Assembly (NCBI GenBank): GCA_027604005.1
Contig: JADGJT010000187.1
Location: 1 to 42,835, forward strand
DNA from: Dinochytrium kinnereticum
Lineage: Eukaryota > Chytridiomycota > Chytridiomycetes > Chytridiales > Chytridiaceae
DNA: 42,835 nucleotides
Reading direction: 5' to 3'
Positions 22,601 to 32,811 of this stretch are shown here, piece by piece. Both the position numbers and the translations under genes were made by a program. How positions within the stretch are numbered: the first letter of the stretch is position 1; every line of letters starts with the position of its first letter. Below the pieces are notes generated by a model. The model was given only the letters and a program-made list of their open reading frames with translations. It was not told the DNA's origin and ran no database searches.

Positions 22601-23370
22601 AAAAAACTATATTTTCACCAAGATCGGCGCCAATTCGTTTGAATGCATGACCTTTTTAATGAATGTAAGATATTATATAAGCAAGAAGCCCAAAGGAAGT
22701 AGTCCTAATTTATTTTTGCAGCTCTCAACCAGTCGCAACCACGTTCCATTACATTTATATTGTAAAGTCCCTACGATCACAGCGATATTTGAGTTTGTGC
22801 AAGCCTTCGGAGAGATCACAGACTTCTTAGACAGCGTCGTTCCATTTGAGCAAGAAACGAAAGATGAAGGGATAATTAAAGAATGTTTATTGATCGGAAA
22901 GGAAAAGGTTTGATTTTAGATCTCTATGTCGCCTCCCATGCTTATCACTTAACCTAGAAATCGACTGGGTCCATATCTTCTAGAGTTGATCACAAGAATG
23001 CTGCATTTGCTAAGTGGATCACAGCCCGGGAAGGTATTCACATGGACTTTATCGCTGCTTACACGGTAAGATTTCCCCCTTCCTACATGTCACAGTCAAC
23101 ATGGTTATTAACGAAACTTCAAGGCCAAATATCCGCTTTCATCAACCCCACGCATAAGGGAAAGGTTTGGTAAACCGGTCTACAACTACTCCATCCAAAA
23201 GCTATCAACAACATCCATACAGTTAGAGGCCCTCCGGTCTCGCATGAAGCAGGTAAAGAAAAGCAATCCTCCCCTCGAAACCGCGGTCTAACAAACCCTT
23301 GCAGAACACTTCATATTTCTACAGCAAGCCCTTTGATCTCTCACTGGCGCCTATTCAACTTCAAGATTGA
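19669..23370 (+). CDS. CFAP92: Cilia- and flagella-associated protein 92-like (DUF4550)
   Basis: Eleven exons (19669-20844, 20901-21288, 21356-21425, 21466-21803, 21870-22089, 22120-22392, 22466-22664, 22722-22907, 22958-23065, 23124-23252, 23305-23370) give 1050 residues. Residues about 15-150 match the first conserved block (LMLKVNYQVDKSSFPFHVHR). A disordered Ser/Lys-rich linker follows, carrying PHHFDHP twice. The C-terminal half carries the family core: PLLSTDQQKRLNPLAITIDK, FRFYGWPTVYDTR, HVILCGLMDEYRLKEQL, PFIVEMHDRQ and LHLRVPI. The intron 21804-21869 (66 nt) is in frame with no stop, so its retention would insert 22 residues; splicing it gives the more family-like text. Human CFAP92 (KIAA1257) is cilium-associated, so this gene points to a flagellated zoospore. 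Confidence 0.75.
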
Positions 23371-23405
23371 TCTTGAGAAAATATATATATATTTCGAATC
23401 GTTGC

Positions 23406-23723
23406 TTAATGACTCTTTTCCTCCGCCGCCTTTTGCTTGTGCCACTCGTTCTTCACGAACGCTAATCTTAGGAGCTGCGAGAGACCGTTAGGACATGGGT
23501 GGGAGGGGTTGGGGTTGCTCCTCACCTCTTTCCTGTGGTACAGGCATTCTTGGTAGTCCTCAAACTGGAGTTTGCATTCCTTCGGAGAATCAGCTTGAAC
23601 GTAACATTTGGAGAACTCCTGGAAGAAGGGGAAGCAGCGTCCTCGACCGCCGTTGGTGCCGAATCCTGTAAGAGTCGTTTAGGCCCATGATGCTCTCCAT
23701 CAACCAACCCAACCTGAGGACAT
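23406..23723 (-). CDS. NDUFS5: Complex I 15 kDa CHCH subunit
   Basis: Three exons (23723-23714, 23665-23526, 23474-23406) give 72 residues. The first exon is just ten bases (ATG plus seven). The protein begins MSSGFGTNGGRGRCFPF, the form typical of fungal orthologues. A CHCH pattern follows: Cys in GRCFPF, SKCYVQ, KECKLQ and QECLYHRKE, spaced about nine residues within each helix. In the family this subunit faces the intermembrane space, is folded by Mia40 and is needed for assembly of NADH:ubiquinone oxidoreductase. With NDUFA12 at 38.7 kb it shows that this organism keeps complex I. It is divergent from SF3A1 and ends 35 bp from the CFAP92 stop. Confidence 0.88.
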
Positions 23724-23835
23724 TTTTCCCAAAGATTTTTCTGTGGTTTGGAAAAATCACCCTCTCTCTCCTAGACCCTACAAGTGTCCGCCTTTAGCCC
23801 ATCCATACCCTTTCCCTGCACAAACCAAAAAAACG
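23724..23835. promoter_or_regulatory. 112-bp bidirectional promoter NDUFS5/SF3A1
   Basis: Pyrimidine-rich sequence (23760-23830) leads into the SF3A1 start. An upstream in-frame ATG at 23743 exists, but it would leave 19 bp of promoter and add an atypical Pro-rich leader, so the ATG at 23836 is preferred. Confidence 0.45.
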
Positions 23836-25311
23836 ATGGTCGAGGCAACATCCGCCGATAGACCTGCGGGAATCATTTATCCCCCACCGGAAATTAGACA
23901 AGTGGTGGATAAAACTGCCAACTATGTCGCCAAGAATGGAGGGCAATTTGAGGAACGTATTAGAGAGGACAGGAAGCATGATCAGAAGTTTTCGTTTTTA
24001 AATCCGAATGACCCTTACAGGGCATATTATGATATGAAGGTAAAGGAGGCTAAGGAAGGAAACGGTTTGTTCTTTTGTTTTTTTAAGGTTGCATTTTTTT
24101 TGGGAGTATTAACCAGACTTTAACAGTGGAGGCGAAGAAAGAGGATGTTGAAAAGGTTTGGTGAATTTTGTTGTTAGTATGTTAGCTCATATCATCTATT
24201 AAGACCAAGGAAAAGGAAACCGCACTTCCAAAACCCGACGCCAAACCCATCATGAAGGAACCTCCTCCCTACGACTTTATTGCCGAAATGCCAAACATCT
24301 CCGCTCAAGACCTGTAAGAGCACCGTTATTTTCATCCTCCAAATATTTTTCCATTCTAATGACTGAATAAAACAGTGACGTCGTCTGCCTTACAGCCTTA
24401 TTCGTCGCCCGTAATGGTTTACAATTTCAAACCTCCCTGGCACATCGCGAACAACGGAACTTTCAATTTGACTTTTTGAGGCCTACGCATAGTCTTTACA
24501 GTTATTATAGGAGTCTTGTGAGTCAGTACGTTAAAGTGCTTGCTCCTCCAAAGCCGATGATGAGTAAACTCCAAACGACGATGGAGAATAAGTATTCGGT
24601 GAGTTTTTCTTTTCTCTCAATAAAGGGGGTTGACACGCAGCGAAAGGTTTTGGATAGGATCTCGTCTCGGGTGGAGTATGAGCAATTTGTGGCTGACGAG
24701 AAGAAGAAGGCGGAGGCGGAGGCTGATCAGGAGAAATGTAAAGATCTGCATTTGACGCTGGTTACTGACCCATGCTAATAGTGGCTTATGCTATGATTGA
24801 CTGGCACGATTTTGTGGTTGTCGAAACGGTAGAATTTGTCGACGCAGACGAAGTCCTTCAACTCCCACCGCCCATTAGCATTATGGACCTTGAAGGGCTC
24901 TCACTTGCCCAAAAAAGAAGTAAAAGCTTATTTAACACAGCGCCTATCTCCTCACAAGATGGCGAAGACGACGGAGATATGGACATTGAGGTACATAACC
25001 GCTTTAATATTGCCTTTTCCCAACCTTTTCTTTTCTTTCTCTTTGTGCAGGGAGAAATCGACTCCGCCGCTACACGCAATATCACTCAACCCCTCCCACC
25101 ACGTCCTCAACTTCCTCCGCAACCTCGACCTCCTTCGTCTCTCGGGGCGCCGCTACCCCGACCTCCAATGCCACAACTTCCGAATGGCCCGATGTTTCGA
25201 CCGCCCCCGAGGCTTCCGACCTTTCCCCAACCAGGTTCCAAGCCGACTGCAGCGAGGGCATATGAAGGCGATGGGGAGGACAGTGATGCGAAGAGACAGA
25301 AAATACCTTGA
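23836..25311 (+). CDS. SF3A1: Splicing factor 3A subunit 1 (Prp21)
   Basis: Seven exons (23836-24064, 24127-24155, 24204-24313, 24376-24598, 24641-24737, 24782-24990, 25051-25311) give 385 residues. Two SURP modules are clear: IRQVVDKTANYVAKNGGQFE with PNDPYRAYYDMKV, and DVVCLTALFVARNGLQFQ with DFLRPTHSLYSYYRSLV. The family block VLDRISSRVEYEQF and the invariant YAMIDWHDFVVVETVEF follow. The C-terminal third is Pro-rich (PPRPQLPPQPRPPSSL). SF3a belongs to the 17S U2 snRNP and helps the branch site pair with U2. The ubiquitin-like domain at the C-terminus of animal SF3A1 is absent, as in yeast Prp21. Exon 2 is only 29 nt. Confidence 0.92.
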
Positions 25312-26044
25312 TACCTTGATATGTGAATATTATCTTTCTTGATGGGTATCATTGGGGGTAGCGTGGGACTTTTAACGGCCAGATATACTTTTGCAGAATT
25401 TTAAAGTGTTTTGGAGGTTTGTCCTTGAGGTTGTAGTCGCTGGTTCGGTACGTTGATGGTGATGTGGAAAGTGAATGTAATAAAGTTTGTTGTGATATTC
25501 CCTGAGTAATGTGTTCTTGATAGCTGACTTCCTGTGAGGTAAATGCTACTTTGGCGTGGTTGGATTCGTAGAGCCGATGCGCAACACGCGTGAGGCGATT
25601 AAGTGCGTTGGGTTTGTCTCGACGGAGTCAATACCACACAACTATGTCGTACAAGGCTCCCTCTTTTATAATTTTCGGGTATGTATGAGGGCTGCTAGAC
25701 GAGGGAGGGGCCGTCATGGGCCATCGATGCAATGGATCAAGAGGGGAACGGCGATGGAGTCGGGAGGTTACGATAGGCGAGGAGCGGATGGACTTATGCT
25801 GCGGTGGAATCGACGGAATGGATGCGATGGATGGATGGATGGGATTGATGGGAGGACTTTTCATTGGGGTTGGTGGTTGGGGAGAGATTGGTGGAATGGA
25901 AGGCTGCATCTGCTTAGGAAAGGACAGAGCTAATGCTGGCCGGCATCCATCTACTGGATTGTCCTGGAACGGACTCTGGGACGCTTCTGTCACTGAACCA
26001 TGAGTCTAACGACTTATTCCCTCTTCTACCTGCAGTAAGGAAGG
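25312..26044. other. 733-bp spacer with GATGG-rich repeats upstream of eL13
   Basis: Longest gene-free stretch between intact genes. A G-rich simple-sequence patch at about 25800-25860 has several GGATGGATG units. A pyrimidine tract plus acceptor-like CTACCTGCAG (about 26028-26037) lies just before the eL13 start, so a 5'-UTR intron of eL13, common in ribosomal protein genes, is likely. Open frames on both strands across the patch are low-complexity (Pro/Ser/Ile or Gly/Trp/Asp) and not convincing. Confidence 0.4.
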
Positions 26045-26819
26045 ATGAAGCACAACAACCTTTTGCCGAATGCCCACTTCCACAAGGACTGGGCTCTCCG
26101 TGTCAAGACATGGTTTGACCAGCCCGGATCCAAGAAGTCGAGGAGGATCGCACGTGTGAAGAAGGCTGCTCAGATTGCCCCTCGCCCTGTTGACGGACTT
26201 CTCCGACCTGCCGTTCGCGCTCCCACTGTGAGGTACAACCACAAGCTTAGGGCTGGACGTGGTTTCACCCTCGAGGAGCTTAAGGTGGGGTGGTCCCCTT
26301 GGTTTATGGACATGGGTTAACTGGGTTCTTCCTGGTTTTGTTTTAGGCTGCTGGGGTCCGCAGGAAGGAGGCTTTGAGCATCGGTATCGCCGTCGACCAC
26401 CGCAGGAAGAACCGATCCGTTGAGGGTCTTGAGGCTAACGTCAACCGCTTGAAGGAGTACAAGTCGAAGTTGATCGTCTTCCCCAAGAAGCTCAACAAGC
26501 CCAAGAAGGGTGACAGCACCGTACGTACCATTTTACTCTTTTGCGTTTTTGACCTGAACGTCTAGCCGTCATCTAAACAAATGTTTTCTTTTTTTGGAAA
26601 ATACAGGGTGCTGCCCTCACTGCCGCCGTTCAGCTCCGTGGTCCCCTGTTCCCCATTGCCCAGCCCGCCCCCACCGAGACTACCCGTGTCCTTGGCGCTC
26701 CCGGCACTGTTGGTGCTTTCCGCACCCTTCGTGTGGCCAGGGCTGACGCTCGCCTTAAGGGCATTCGTGAGGCCAAGGCGAAGGCTGCTGAGGAGGAGGA
26801 GAAGGCGAAGGCCAAGTAA
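26045..26819 (+). CDS. RPL13: 60S ribosomal protein eL13
   Basis: Three exons (26045-26284, 26347-26520, 26607-26819) give 208 residues, the usual length. The N-terminus [16 protein letters not shown], then [27 protein letters not shown] and [18 protein letters not shown] are diagnostic; the C-terminus is an Ala/Lys/Glu-rich helix. eL13 is a structural protein of the large subunit. Codon use is clearly biased toward C-ending codons with repeated AAG and GAG, unlike its neighbours, as expected of a highly expressed gene. Its start follows a splice-acceptor-like element, hinting at a 5'-UTR intron. The next gene on the strand starts 65 bp downstream. Confidence 0.95.
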
Positions 26820-26884
26820 ATTTCGCCTTTTGTCAAATACAATATTTCGGTCTACGTTTTTGTTTTGGTTTTTATGCTCCATGT

Positions 26885-28054
26885 ATGGGGGGGAATGTAT
26901 CGGTTGAAACGCACCTGACGGTGAAAGATATCTACTCGTTGACGCTGCAGAGTATGTTGATGAATGATGGTTTGTTTTGGTGGCTAAGTTTGACTGTTTT
27001 CAAGCTGGTCTCTCGGTAGCAGAGGTTGAGTATTTGTTCAGAAGATATCGGTCCTTGAACTTGGCATCAGCATCGAGTGTCAGCCCTTTCCAAAATGATG
27101 AAGCAGATACTCTTGCTGCGGGTCATCCGCCGTTAGCTGGTTCTAACGACGATGCGGATGTTCCCAGCCCAACCAAACAAGCGAGAGGGGGCAGCAGCCT
27201 TGCAGTTGACGCTGACTACGGATATCCGATCTTTGTTGAGCAATTGAGAAACGACTGGCTTCTATCAAGGGTAACGCACTGATGGAAAGGACCTTTGACG
27301 AATGTGAAAGGTTTATTTTTCGTTGTTTCCTCCAGGAAAGACCGTGAAGTTTATGGATTACCTTGATGCTGTTGTTGCATGGAAGAAGAAATCGACTGAG
27401 GAGCGGCTTCAATGTAATAACACATATAATATTTACCAGATTCTCTAATGACATACCTAGTTCTGTTCAAGCTCATTGATTATGACTCGGATGGCTCAAT
27501 TTCCGCATCTGACGTGAGCGTGATCTTGCAGCAGATGCAGCATACTCAGGTATACCTTTTGGGCTGTTTTTTAGATATAGCTAAAAAGGGTTGTTCATAT
27601 TTAGTTTTCTCTTGGGGATCGTGTTAGGATTCGGAATGACTCTCGGACGGGGGTGTTGAGGTATTTTGGGGAGACGCGGTTTGCCCCTGGCGTGTGGGCA
27701 GGGTTAGAGCTGGATGAGGCAGGTACGAGCCAGATGATCGCTTTGAGTAATGCTGATGGAGGTAGTTGGAAAGCATGATGGATCAGTGCAGGGCATCCGC
27801 TACTTCTCGTGCGAGGGCAGCAGAGGGATATTCGTTCAATATCACACGATAGAGCTGGTGAGGGATATTCACGGGTTGTCCACTGATTCCACTGATTCCC
27901 GTGAAAGCTTGAACATTACCAGCAGGCGCTGGAGGTGATTTCTCTGTTTGGAGCGGATGAAAGCGACGGCCGCATCTTTGAGCCCCAGTTTGTCGCTCAG
28001 CTTAAGGGGGATTCCTTTGCGCAGGAGCTGCTTGCGAGTGTCTCTCTCTTTTAA
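26885..28054 (+). CDS. Myristoylable EF-hand / CAP-Gly fusion protein
   Basis: Seven exons (26885-26969, 27005-27270, 27341-27413, 27461-27549, 27605-27722, 27766-27857, 27923-28054) give 284 residues. It begins MGGNVS, which fits the N-myristoylation pattern MGxxxS. The N-terminal half resembles calcineurin-B-like proteins (LSVAEVEYLFRRYRSLNL; MDYLDAVVAWKKKSTEERL; canonical EF loop DYDSDGSISASDV, about 150-162). The middle is a CAP-Gly domain (about 172-235; LGDRVRIRNDSRTGVLRYFG, FAPGVWAGLELDE, GIRYFSCEGSRGIFV). A last acidic segment follows (LFGADESDGRIFEPQFV). CAP-Gly domains bind the EEY/F end of alpha-tubulin or EB1, so a Ca2+-dependent membrane-microtubule linker is a reasonable inference. 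I know of no named family with this architecture. Confidence 0.75.
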
Positions 28055-28216
28055 GGAATTCCGATAGCATTACCCTGGACCGTTTTGAATGTTTCAATCG
28101 TGTAATAAATAGTACCTTAAAACACCTTTGATGCATTGGTAAAGTCTTGATGCCTAAACTCAAATTACTTTTTTGAGTTTGTCAAAAGTTGTCTTTGATT
28201 GTCGTCGGGGTCTGAA

Positions 28217-30517
28217 ATGGAGACGTTGAAGCACCTCAATGAGCTCTCGCTCATGTCCCAACGCCTCGACATGCCCTTCCTGCAGCACTTCTTTAAAACA
28301 TTTGATCCCGAAACAGACAAAAACATCGCATCGACCCTCTCGCACTTTCATCTGCGTGAAAACCTCGAGACGACAGATTACCGCTCCGCCTACCACCAGC
28401 TCTGCGATTGGTTCTACGGATGGAATGTTACGGATGGAACAGACTTTTCGACGGAAGCTACCGAGCACTTTCGCATGAAAAGAGTTCCAAGGGACATTGA
28501 TATCAAGGAGAAGGGGGAGCGGTTGGAGAGCGATCGTATCATGAAAACGTACGAGACGCTCTTCATCATAAGTCGCAGAGCACTCAAAAGGATTCATTTG
28601 GAGATTGAAGAAGAGGTTCTTAAGATTGGCACAGGTTTAGGAACCATGGCCACTCAAGGAGGTCGTGAAGAGGATGAGGAAGCAGCGGATCGTGATATTG
28701 ATAAAGAGAGTTTATGGAAGCAACGGAATGAGTTTGAACCTCTTCATAATCAATACCGGGATGAGGATATGGATGATGAGATTGAGGATGAAGATGATCT
28801 TGCTCATTTCACTGCCCTGGAAAGGAGGGTTTCGAGGGTATCGGATGGGATGATAATTAGAAGGAAATCGTCGGTCGCTGCCAATAATCCTGCAAAGCAT
28901 AATCCTGTTCAAAAACTTCAGGCACCTAATGAGTTAGACGAAGTTGAGTCATCAAATGAGGGGATCACATCAGGAGATCACGCTCCGGTCGTTGATGCAT
29001 CCCCTAAAAGCTCTCGAGCTTCGACTCCAAAGACCGAGCTGGCGAGGAGCCCCTCGGACGCCCCATCCATCGAAGCAAACGACGGTAGAAGACAATCCGT
29101 CGCTGCATCCACATCCCGTCGCCAAAGCGTTTCCTCAACAGCAAATCAAGCCTTCCAGTTCTCCCTCGTCAAACCTGTTCATGGACTTCTCCGGCACTCC
29201 AGCGATACTGAAGAAAGCCGTAAACTGATGCAACGCGACATAAACCACATCTACAGTCAAGCCGATCGGTCCATCGACTTTACCCTTGTCTGCGTGTCGA
29301 ATATCTTACTGATATTGGGGTTCTCAGAAATGCTGGACGAACGAGCTACTTTCGAAAAGTACTCTGCCCTTGTTCATGACATTTCGGCAGAGTTTGTATC
29401 GAATACTATGAAGACTGTTTGGGATCTGTTGAACAAGGAGTTGCCCACTCGGATGGATCTGGAAAATCTTCGCAACCCTGACCTTCTCAAGCAACGTTTC
29501 AAAGACGTCATCGACTTGCGTTCAAGTTCCAGTCGCGCGCCTAGAAATAAGATCAAAAAGCTTTACCGAAAGTTCATCCTCATCCACGAACTTCTCATGG
29601 CCTTCGATATTCACATCTTCCCCAACTTTGTCGCCGCACATAAAGAAGGCATAAAGTGCTGCGAATTCTCGGGATTCGATTCATCGCTCTGGTTAACAGG
29701 AGGTTATGACTGCGTTCTAAGAATTCACGATATCCGAGCCTCAAACTCTCACATCTGTCTCGCCCAATACGTTGGTCATAAATCCATCATTACCGATGCC
29801 CGGTTCGCAAAGGAAGACACCATCATCATTAGCTCAAGTTTCGACCGTACCGTTAAAATATGGAACGCCCAATCCTCGTCATGTGAGAGAACTCTTGTAG
29901 GGCACACAGATTCCGTCACGAGCTGCGATATCACCCCAGATGGACGGTATCTCGCTTCCGGGTCCACCGACAACACCATTCGCTTGTGGGATTTCAACAC
30001 TGGTGAATGCCTCTTTGTAATTAAGCGGCACACTCGGTGGGTAAAACGCGTAAGGTTCTCCCATGACGGAAGATACCTAATATCCGCCGGGCTTGACTGC
30101 AAAATGTACACATGGGACGTTAAGTTTCTCCTCAGCGCAAAAGCCGTCTCCCACACTCGATGCATCGAATCGCACACCGATTACATCCTCGATATTGCCA
30201 CATTTAAGCCAACAACACTCTTAAGCACCGGTAGGGACTCCACTGTGCGGGTTCATGACTTTTTGACTGGCCAGGAAATGATTTGTGTGGATCTCTCACC
30301 AAGTTGGGCTTGCACGGTGGCTTTCTCGACGGATGGGACTTATTTTGCCACGGGATCGTTTGACAATAATATTAATATATTTACTGCGGCGGATGGGGAG
30401 AGAGTGCGAGAAATACGTGCGTTGAATTTGGGGATTATGTGTGTAAGGTTTCCGAGGGACCTTGAGTATGTTGTCGTGGGGACTGTTGAAGGGTTTTTGC
30501 AGCAAATATTTTTATGA
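28217..30517 (+). CDS. WD40-repeat protein with long N-terminal extension
   Basis: Single exon, 766 residues, one of only two intronless genes here. Residues 1-130 are helical (MSQRLDMPFLQHFFKTF), then comes an acidic stretch (DEDMDDEIEDEDDL), then a Ser-rich disordered part to about 320, a helical domain (320-470) and six or seven WD repeats to the end. Clear blades: VGHTDSVTSCDITPDGRYLA with GSTDNTIRLWDF; RHTRWVKRVRFSHDGRYLIS; SFDRTVKIWNA. WD propellers are scaffolds; no catalytic site is expected. I cannot name the orthologue. An earlier in-frame non-ATG codon exists at 28199, but the ATG at 28217 is preferred. Confidence 0.8.
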   Translation: METLKHLNELSLMSQRLDMPFLQHFFKTFDPETDKNIASTLSHFHLRENLETTDYRSAYHQLCDWFYGWNVTDGTDFSTEATEHFRMKRVPRDIDIKEKGERLESDRIMKTYETLFIISRRALKRIHLEIEEEVLKIGTGLGTMATQGGREEDEEAADRDIDKESLWKQRNEFEPLHNQYRDEDMDDEIEDEDDLAHFTALERRVSRVSDGMIIRRKSSVAANNPAKHNPVQKLQAPNELDEVESSNEGITSGDHAPVVDASPKSSRASTPKTELARSPSDAPSIEANDGRRQSVAASTSRRQSVSSTANQAFQFSLVKPVHGLLRHSSDTEESRKLMQRDINHIYSQADRSIDFTLVCVSNILLILGFSEMLDERATFEKYSALVHDISAEFVSNTMKTVWDLLNKELPTRMDLENLRNPDLLKQRFKDVIDLRSSSSRAPRNKIKKLYRKFILIHELLMAFDIHIFPNFVAAHKEGIKCCEFSGFDSSLWLTGGYDCVLRIHDIRASNSHICLAQYVGHKSIITDARFAKEDTIIISSSFDRTVKIWNAQSSSCERTLVGHTDSVTSCDITPDGRYLASGSTDNTIRLWDFNTGECLFVIKRHTRWVKRVRFSHDGRYLISAGLDCKMYTWDVKFLLSAKAVSHTRCIESHTDYILDIATFKPTTLLSTGRDSTVRVHDFLTGQEMICVDLSPSWACTVAFSTDGTYFATGSFDNNINIFTAADGERVREIRALNLGIMCVRFPRDLEYVVVGTVEGFLQQIFL

Positions 30518-30865
30518 GCATATAATTATGTATCAAAGAGAAGTTATAGAGGGATAGAAATCGTCTATACAAAATAGAATCCTTTCTTGTCGGAGTATCA
30601 GAGACGTTCCTTCATATTTGACATGTCGTTTCTTACCAAATACTAGTGAAGAGCGAAAGGATAAAAGGGTAATCAAGTAAGACCAAAAAGTCAAGTCTTG
30701 AAATACGTAAGCATAAGACCAATGGGTTAAACCAAAGGCTTGATGCCAATCTACTTGGCTTGGCCAACGCCGTGGAAGTATTAGACCAATCATCAAAAGT
30801 GTGGAGAGCCTCTTCCTTATTGCTATGATGCAAGATAACCAAAAGCCCTTCGTTTATATACGCCA
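30518..30865. other. 348-bp tail-to-tail spacer
   Basis: Lies between the stops of the WD40 gene and the RNA exonuclease gene. Minus-strand frames here have no family resemblance and lie downstream of the exonuclease stop. No tRNA or repeat is seen. Confidence 0.45.
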
Positions 30866-32792
30866 TCAGTAAACGAAACCCTGGCCATTTTTCCGGCTAT
30901 ACAGCTTAACCAAGTCTAACGCAGTCATTGCATCTTCTTTTGGATCATGCCCTGCATGTCCTGTCTGAATTTGCCTACCCAAAACTTTATCCGCCAAATA
31001 CTTTAACGAGTGGCGGGGGAAACTGCTTTGAAGTGCAGGAGTTCTCACGGGGAATAACGCCACCGTGTCGATGATAGACGTGTGAGATATACGCAGCGCA
31101 TTAAGGTCGTTTTCCAATCCATGACCGACCACTATGGTTGATTTCGACATAAATTGGCCCATTTTCGTTTTAACGCCAGCGAGATCGTACTTTGCGCCGT
31201 CCAAGCTTGTTATTCCAGACCCTTAAATTAAGAACAGTTTCATTTGCATGATTTATGCAGATGGTCCCTACATTCGGTATTGAAATCCACAATGGGAAAA
31301 GTCGTTTTCATAAGCTCATCCAGGAGCATTTCACCAGATGCATCGATTACGGTCACTCGCGCCAATTCCATCCCTCCACTCGTATAGACCATCTCGCAAT
31401 CAAGTGCAACTAAACCCTTTTCATCAGCTGCATTATCTGGCATGGTCGTGAACTGAATCTGCAGTTGATAGTTAGGAAACACTCATTTATCTTTAAAAAA
31501 AACCTTTTGATTCAAAGAGTCGAAATCGGACTCCTTGAAAACGTGTGGGCCAATAGTACATCCCACAGACCCCTGCGGCATATTACAGCAAAGATAACTT
31601 TTTGCCCTAACATTCTCAACCTGAGACAAGATCCGTGTTTTCATATAGGCTTTATGATACCGGCACACCTGCGAACACCATTAATCTAAGACATCATGAG
31701 AAGTATATTAAAGAAACCTCGCGGTCTTCCGGCGAAAGAATCAGCCTGGGAGTGAATTCCATGTGACATCTTTCACAAGGCATAGTCCTTTTGATCGATT
31801 TGAAAACGGAATCTTTAGGCTGCATGGATATCAAGTTATATCCCATGCTCACAAGCTTAATATCTGATAGGCACAGTGGCCGCAGATCGTCGACAGTTAT
31901 ACTTGCTTTTTCGGGTACGGCTTATAAGACGTTTAGAGAAGGCAGTACGTATTTCAACCTTCCATTGGTGGTTTATCCACTTTTTGCTTCCATTCGCCGT
32001 CAATGCCGACATCCTCTATATTCCGAGCCACAGGACGCTTCTTTAATCTATAACGATATTCAATTAAACATTTACAACGTAATGGTACCTATTAAGAATG
32101 GGGTTTGCCATAGTAAGGTATGTTAAAGAGGTAGCTTTTGATAAGAGAGCCTTTTCTTGTTTAAGGGCATGCTCTCCGGCAATGGACGGATGAAGTTGCA
32201 GAATAGGTTCGAATATTCGAACATACTGTGAAGGTAATTAAAATCGTACTTGTAGTCCAATAGCCATACTTCCTTGTAGAAATGATCGAGCGCTTTCTGA
32301 CGCTTATCTCGGGGCACTTTCGAGTACAGATCTCCTTGAATCATAGGCCGGCCCAATACCTTTTCTCATCGATATTCAAAAACTCCAACCTCGCAAAAAA
32401 GTATACCTGAACTTTCCTTTCTGGCATTACTTTTTGAGACTTTGAGAGCGGCTAATGACATGTAAGAGAAGCTGTAAATATTCCATGAGGTTTACCTTCA
32501 CCGCCTGCGTTGAATAGCTCGCCACAGGATTATCGGCATATTGCTGGTATTTATCTTGACCCACATTGGTCGTGATCTCCTCCTGCCTTGGTCTCGAAAC
32601 GATCTTCTTTATTTGTTTGGCTTGCTTTGGGCTCTCCAAGTCGTCAGGTCCCCTCTTTGATGTTGCTGTGGGCACAGCAGTTGGCACTTTCAACACCGTG
32701 CTGGGATCATGCGAAAACCAGCATGTTTTCCCAAAAGGACAGCCGTCGACAGCTCCGCAATGGATGGATGAAAGACGACTGCTTTGAAACAT
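30866..32792 (-). CDS. REXO1/Rex3-type DEDDh RNA exonuclease with CCCH zinc finger
   Basis: Eight exons (32792-32496, 32359-32270, 32225-32089, 32047-31959, 31920-31718, 31668-31504, 31458-31272, 31221-30866) give 507 residues. The N-terminus has a CCCH finger (IHCGAVDGCPFGKTCWFSH) and a basic linker. A helical Rex-type region follows (KVPRDKRQKALDHFYKE; IAGEHALKQEKALLSKATS), then a Cys/His region (MPCERCHMEFTPR, VCRYHKAYMK, LCCNMPQGSVGCTIGPHVF). The catalytic domain has ExoI ALDCEMVYT, ExoII VVGHGLENDLNAL and ExoIII HDPKEDAMTALDL, so all four acidic residues and the His are present. Such enzymes trim 3' ends of rRNA, snRNA or RNase MRP RNA in the nucleus. The 136-nt intron 1 is the least certain. 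The gene starts 19 bp after the BRAP stop. Confidence 0.85.
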
Positions 32793-32811
32793 AGTTGAAG
32801 GCCCGTCAAGT

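Noticed and set aside
23743..23835. Earlier ATG for SF3A1
   Set aside because: It would add a Pro-rich leader not seen in the family and leave only 19 bp to the NDUFS5 start.
25556..25993. Overlapping open frames on both strands upstream of eL13
   Set aside because: They coincide with the GGATGG-type simple-sequence patch, have low-complexity products and show no splice logic or family match.
30533..30866. Minus-strand frames downstream of the exonuclease, considered as extra 3' exons
   Set aside because: The exonuclease frame ends cleanly in a stop after the ExoIII helix, and the later frames do not resemble the family's C-terminus.
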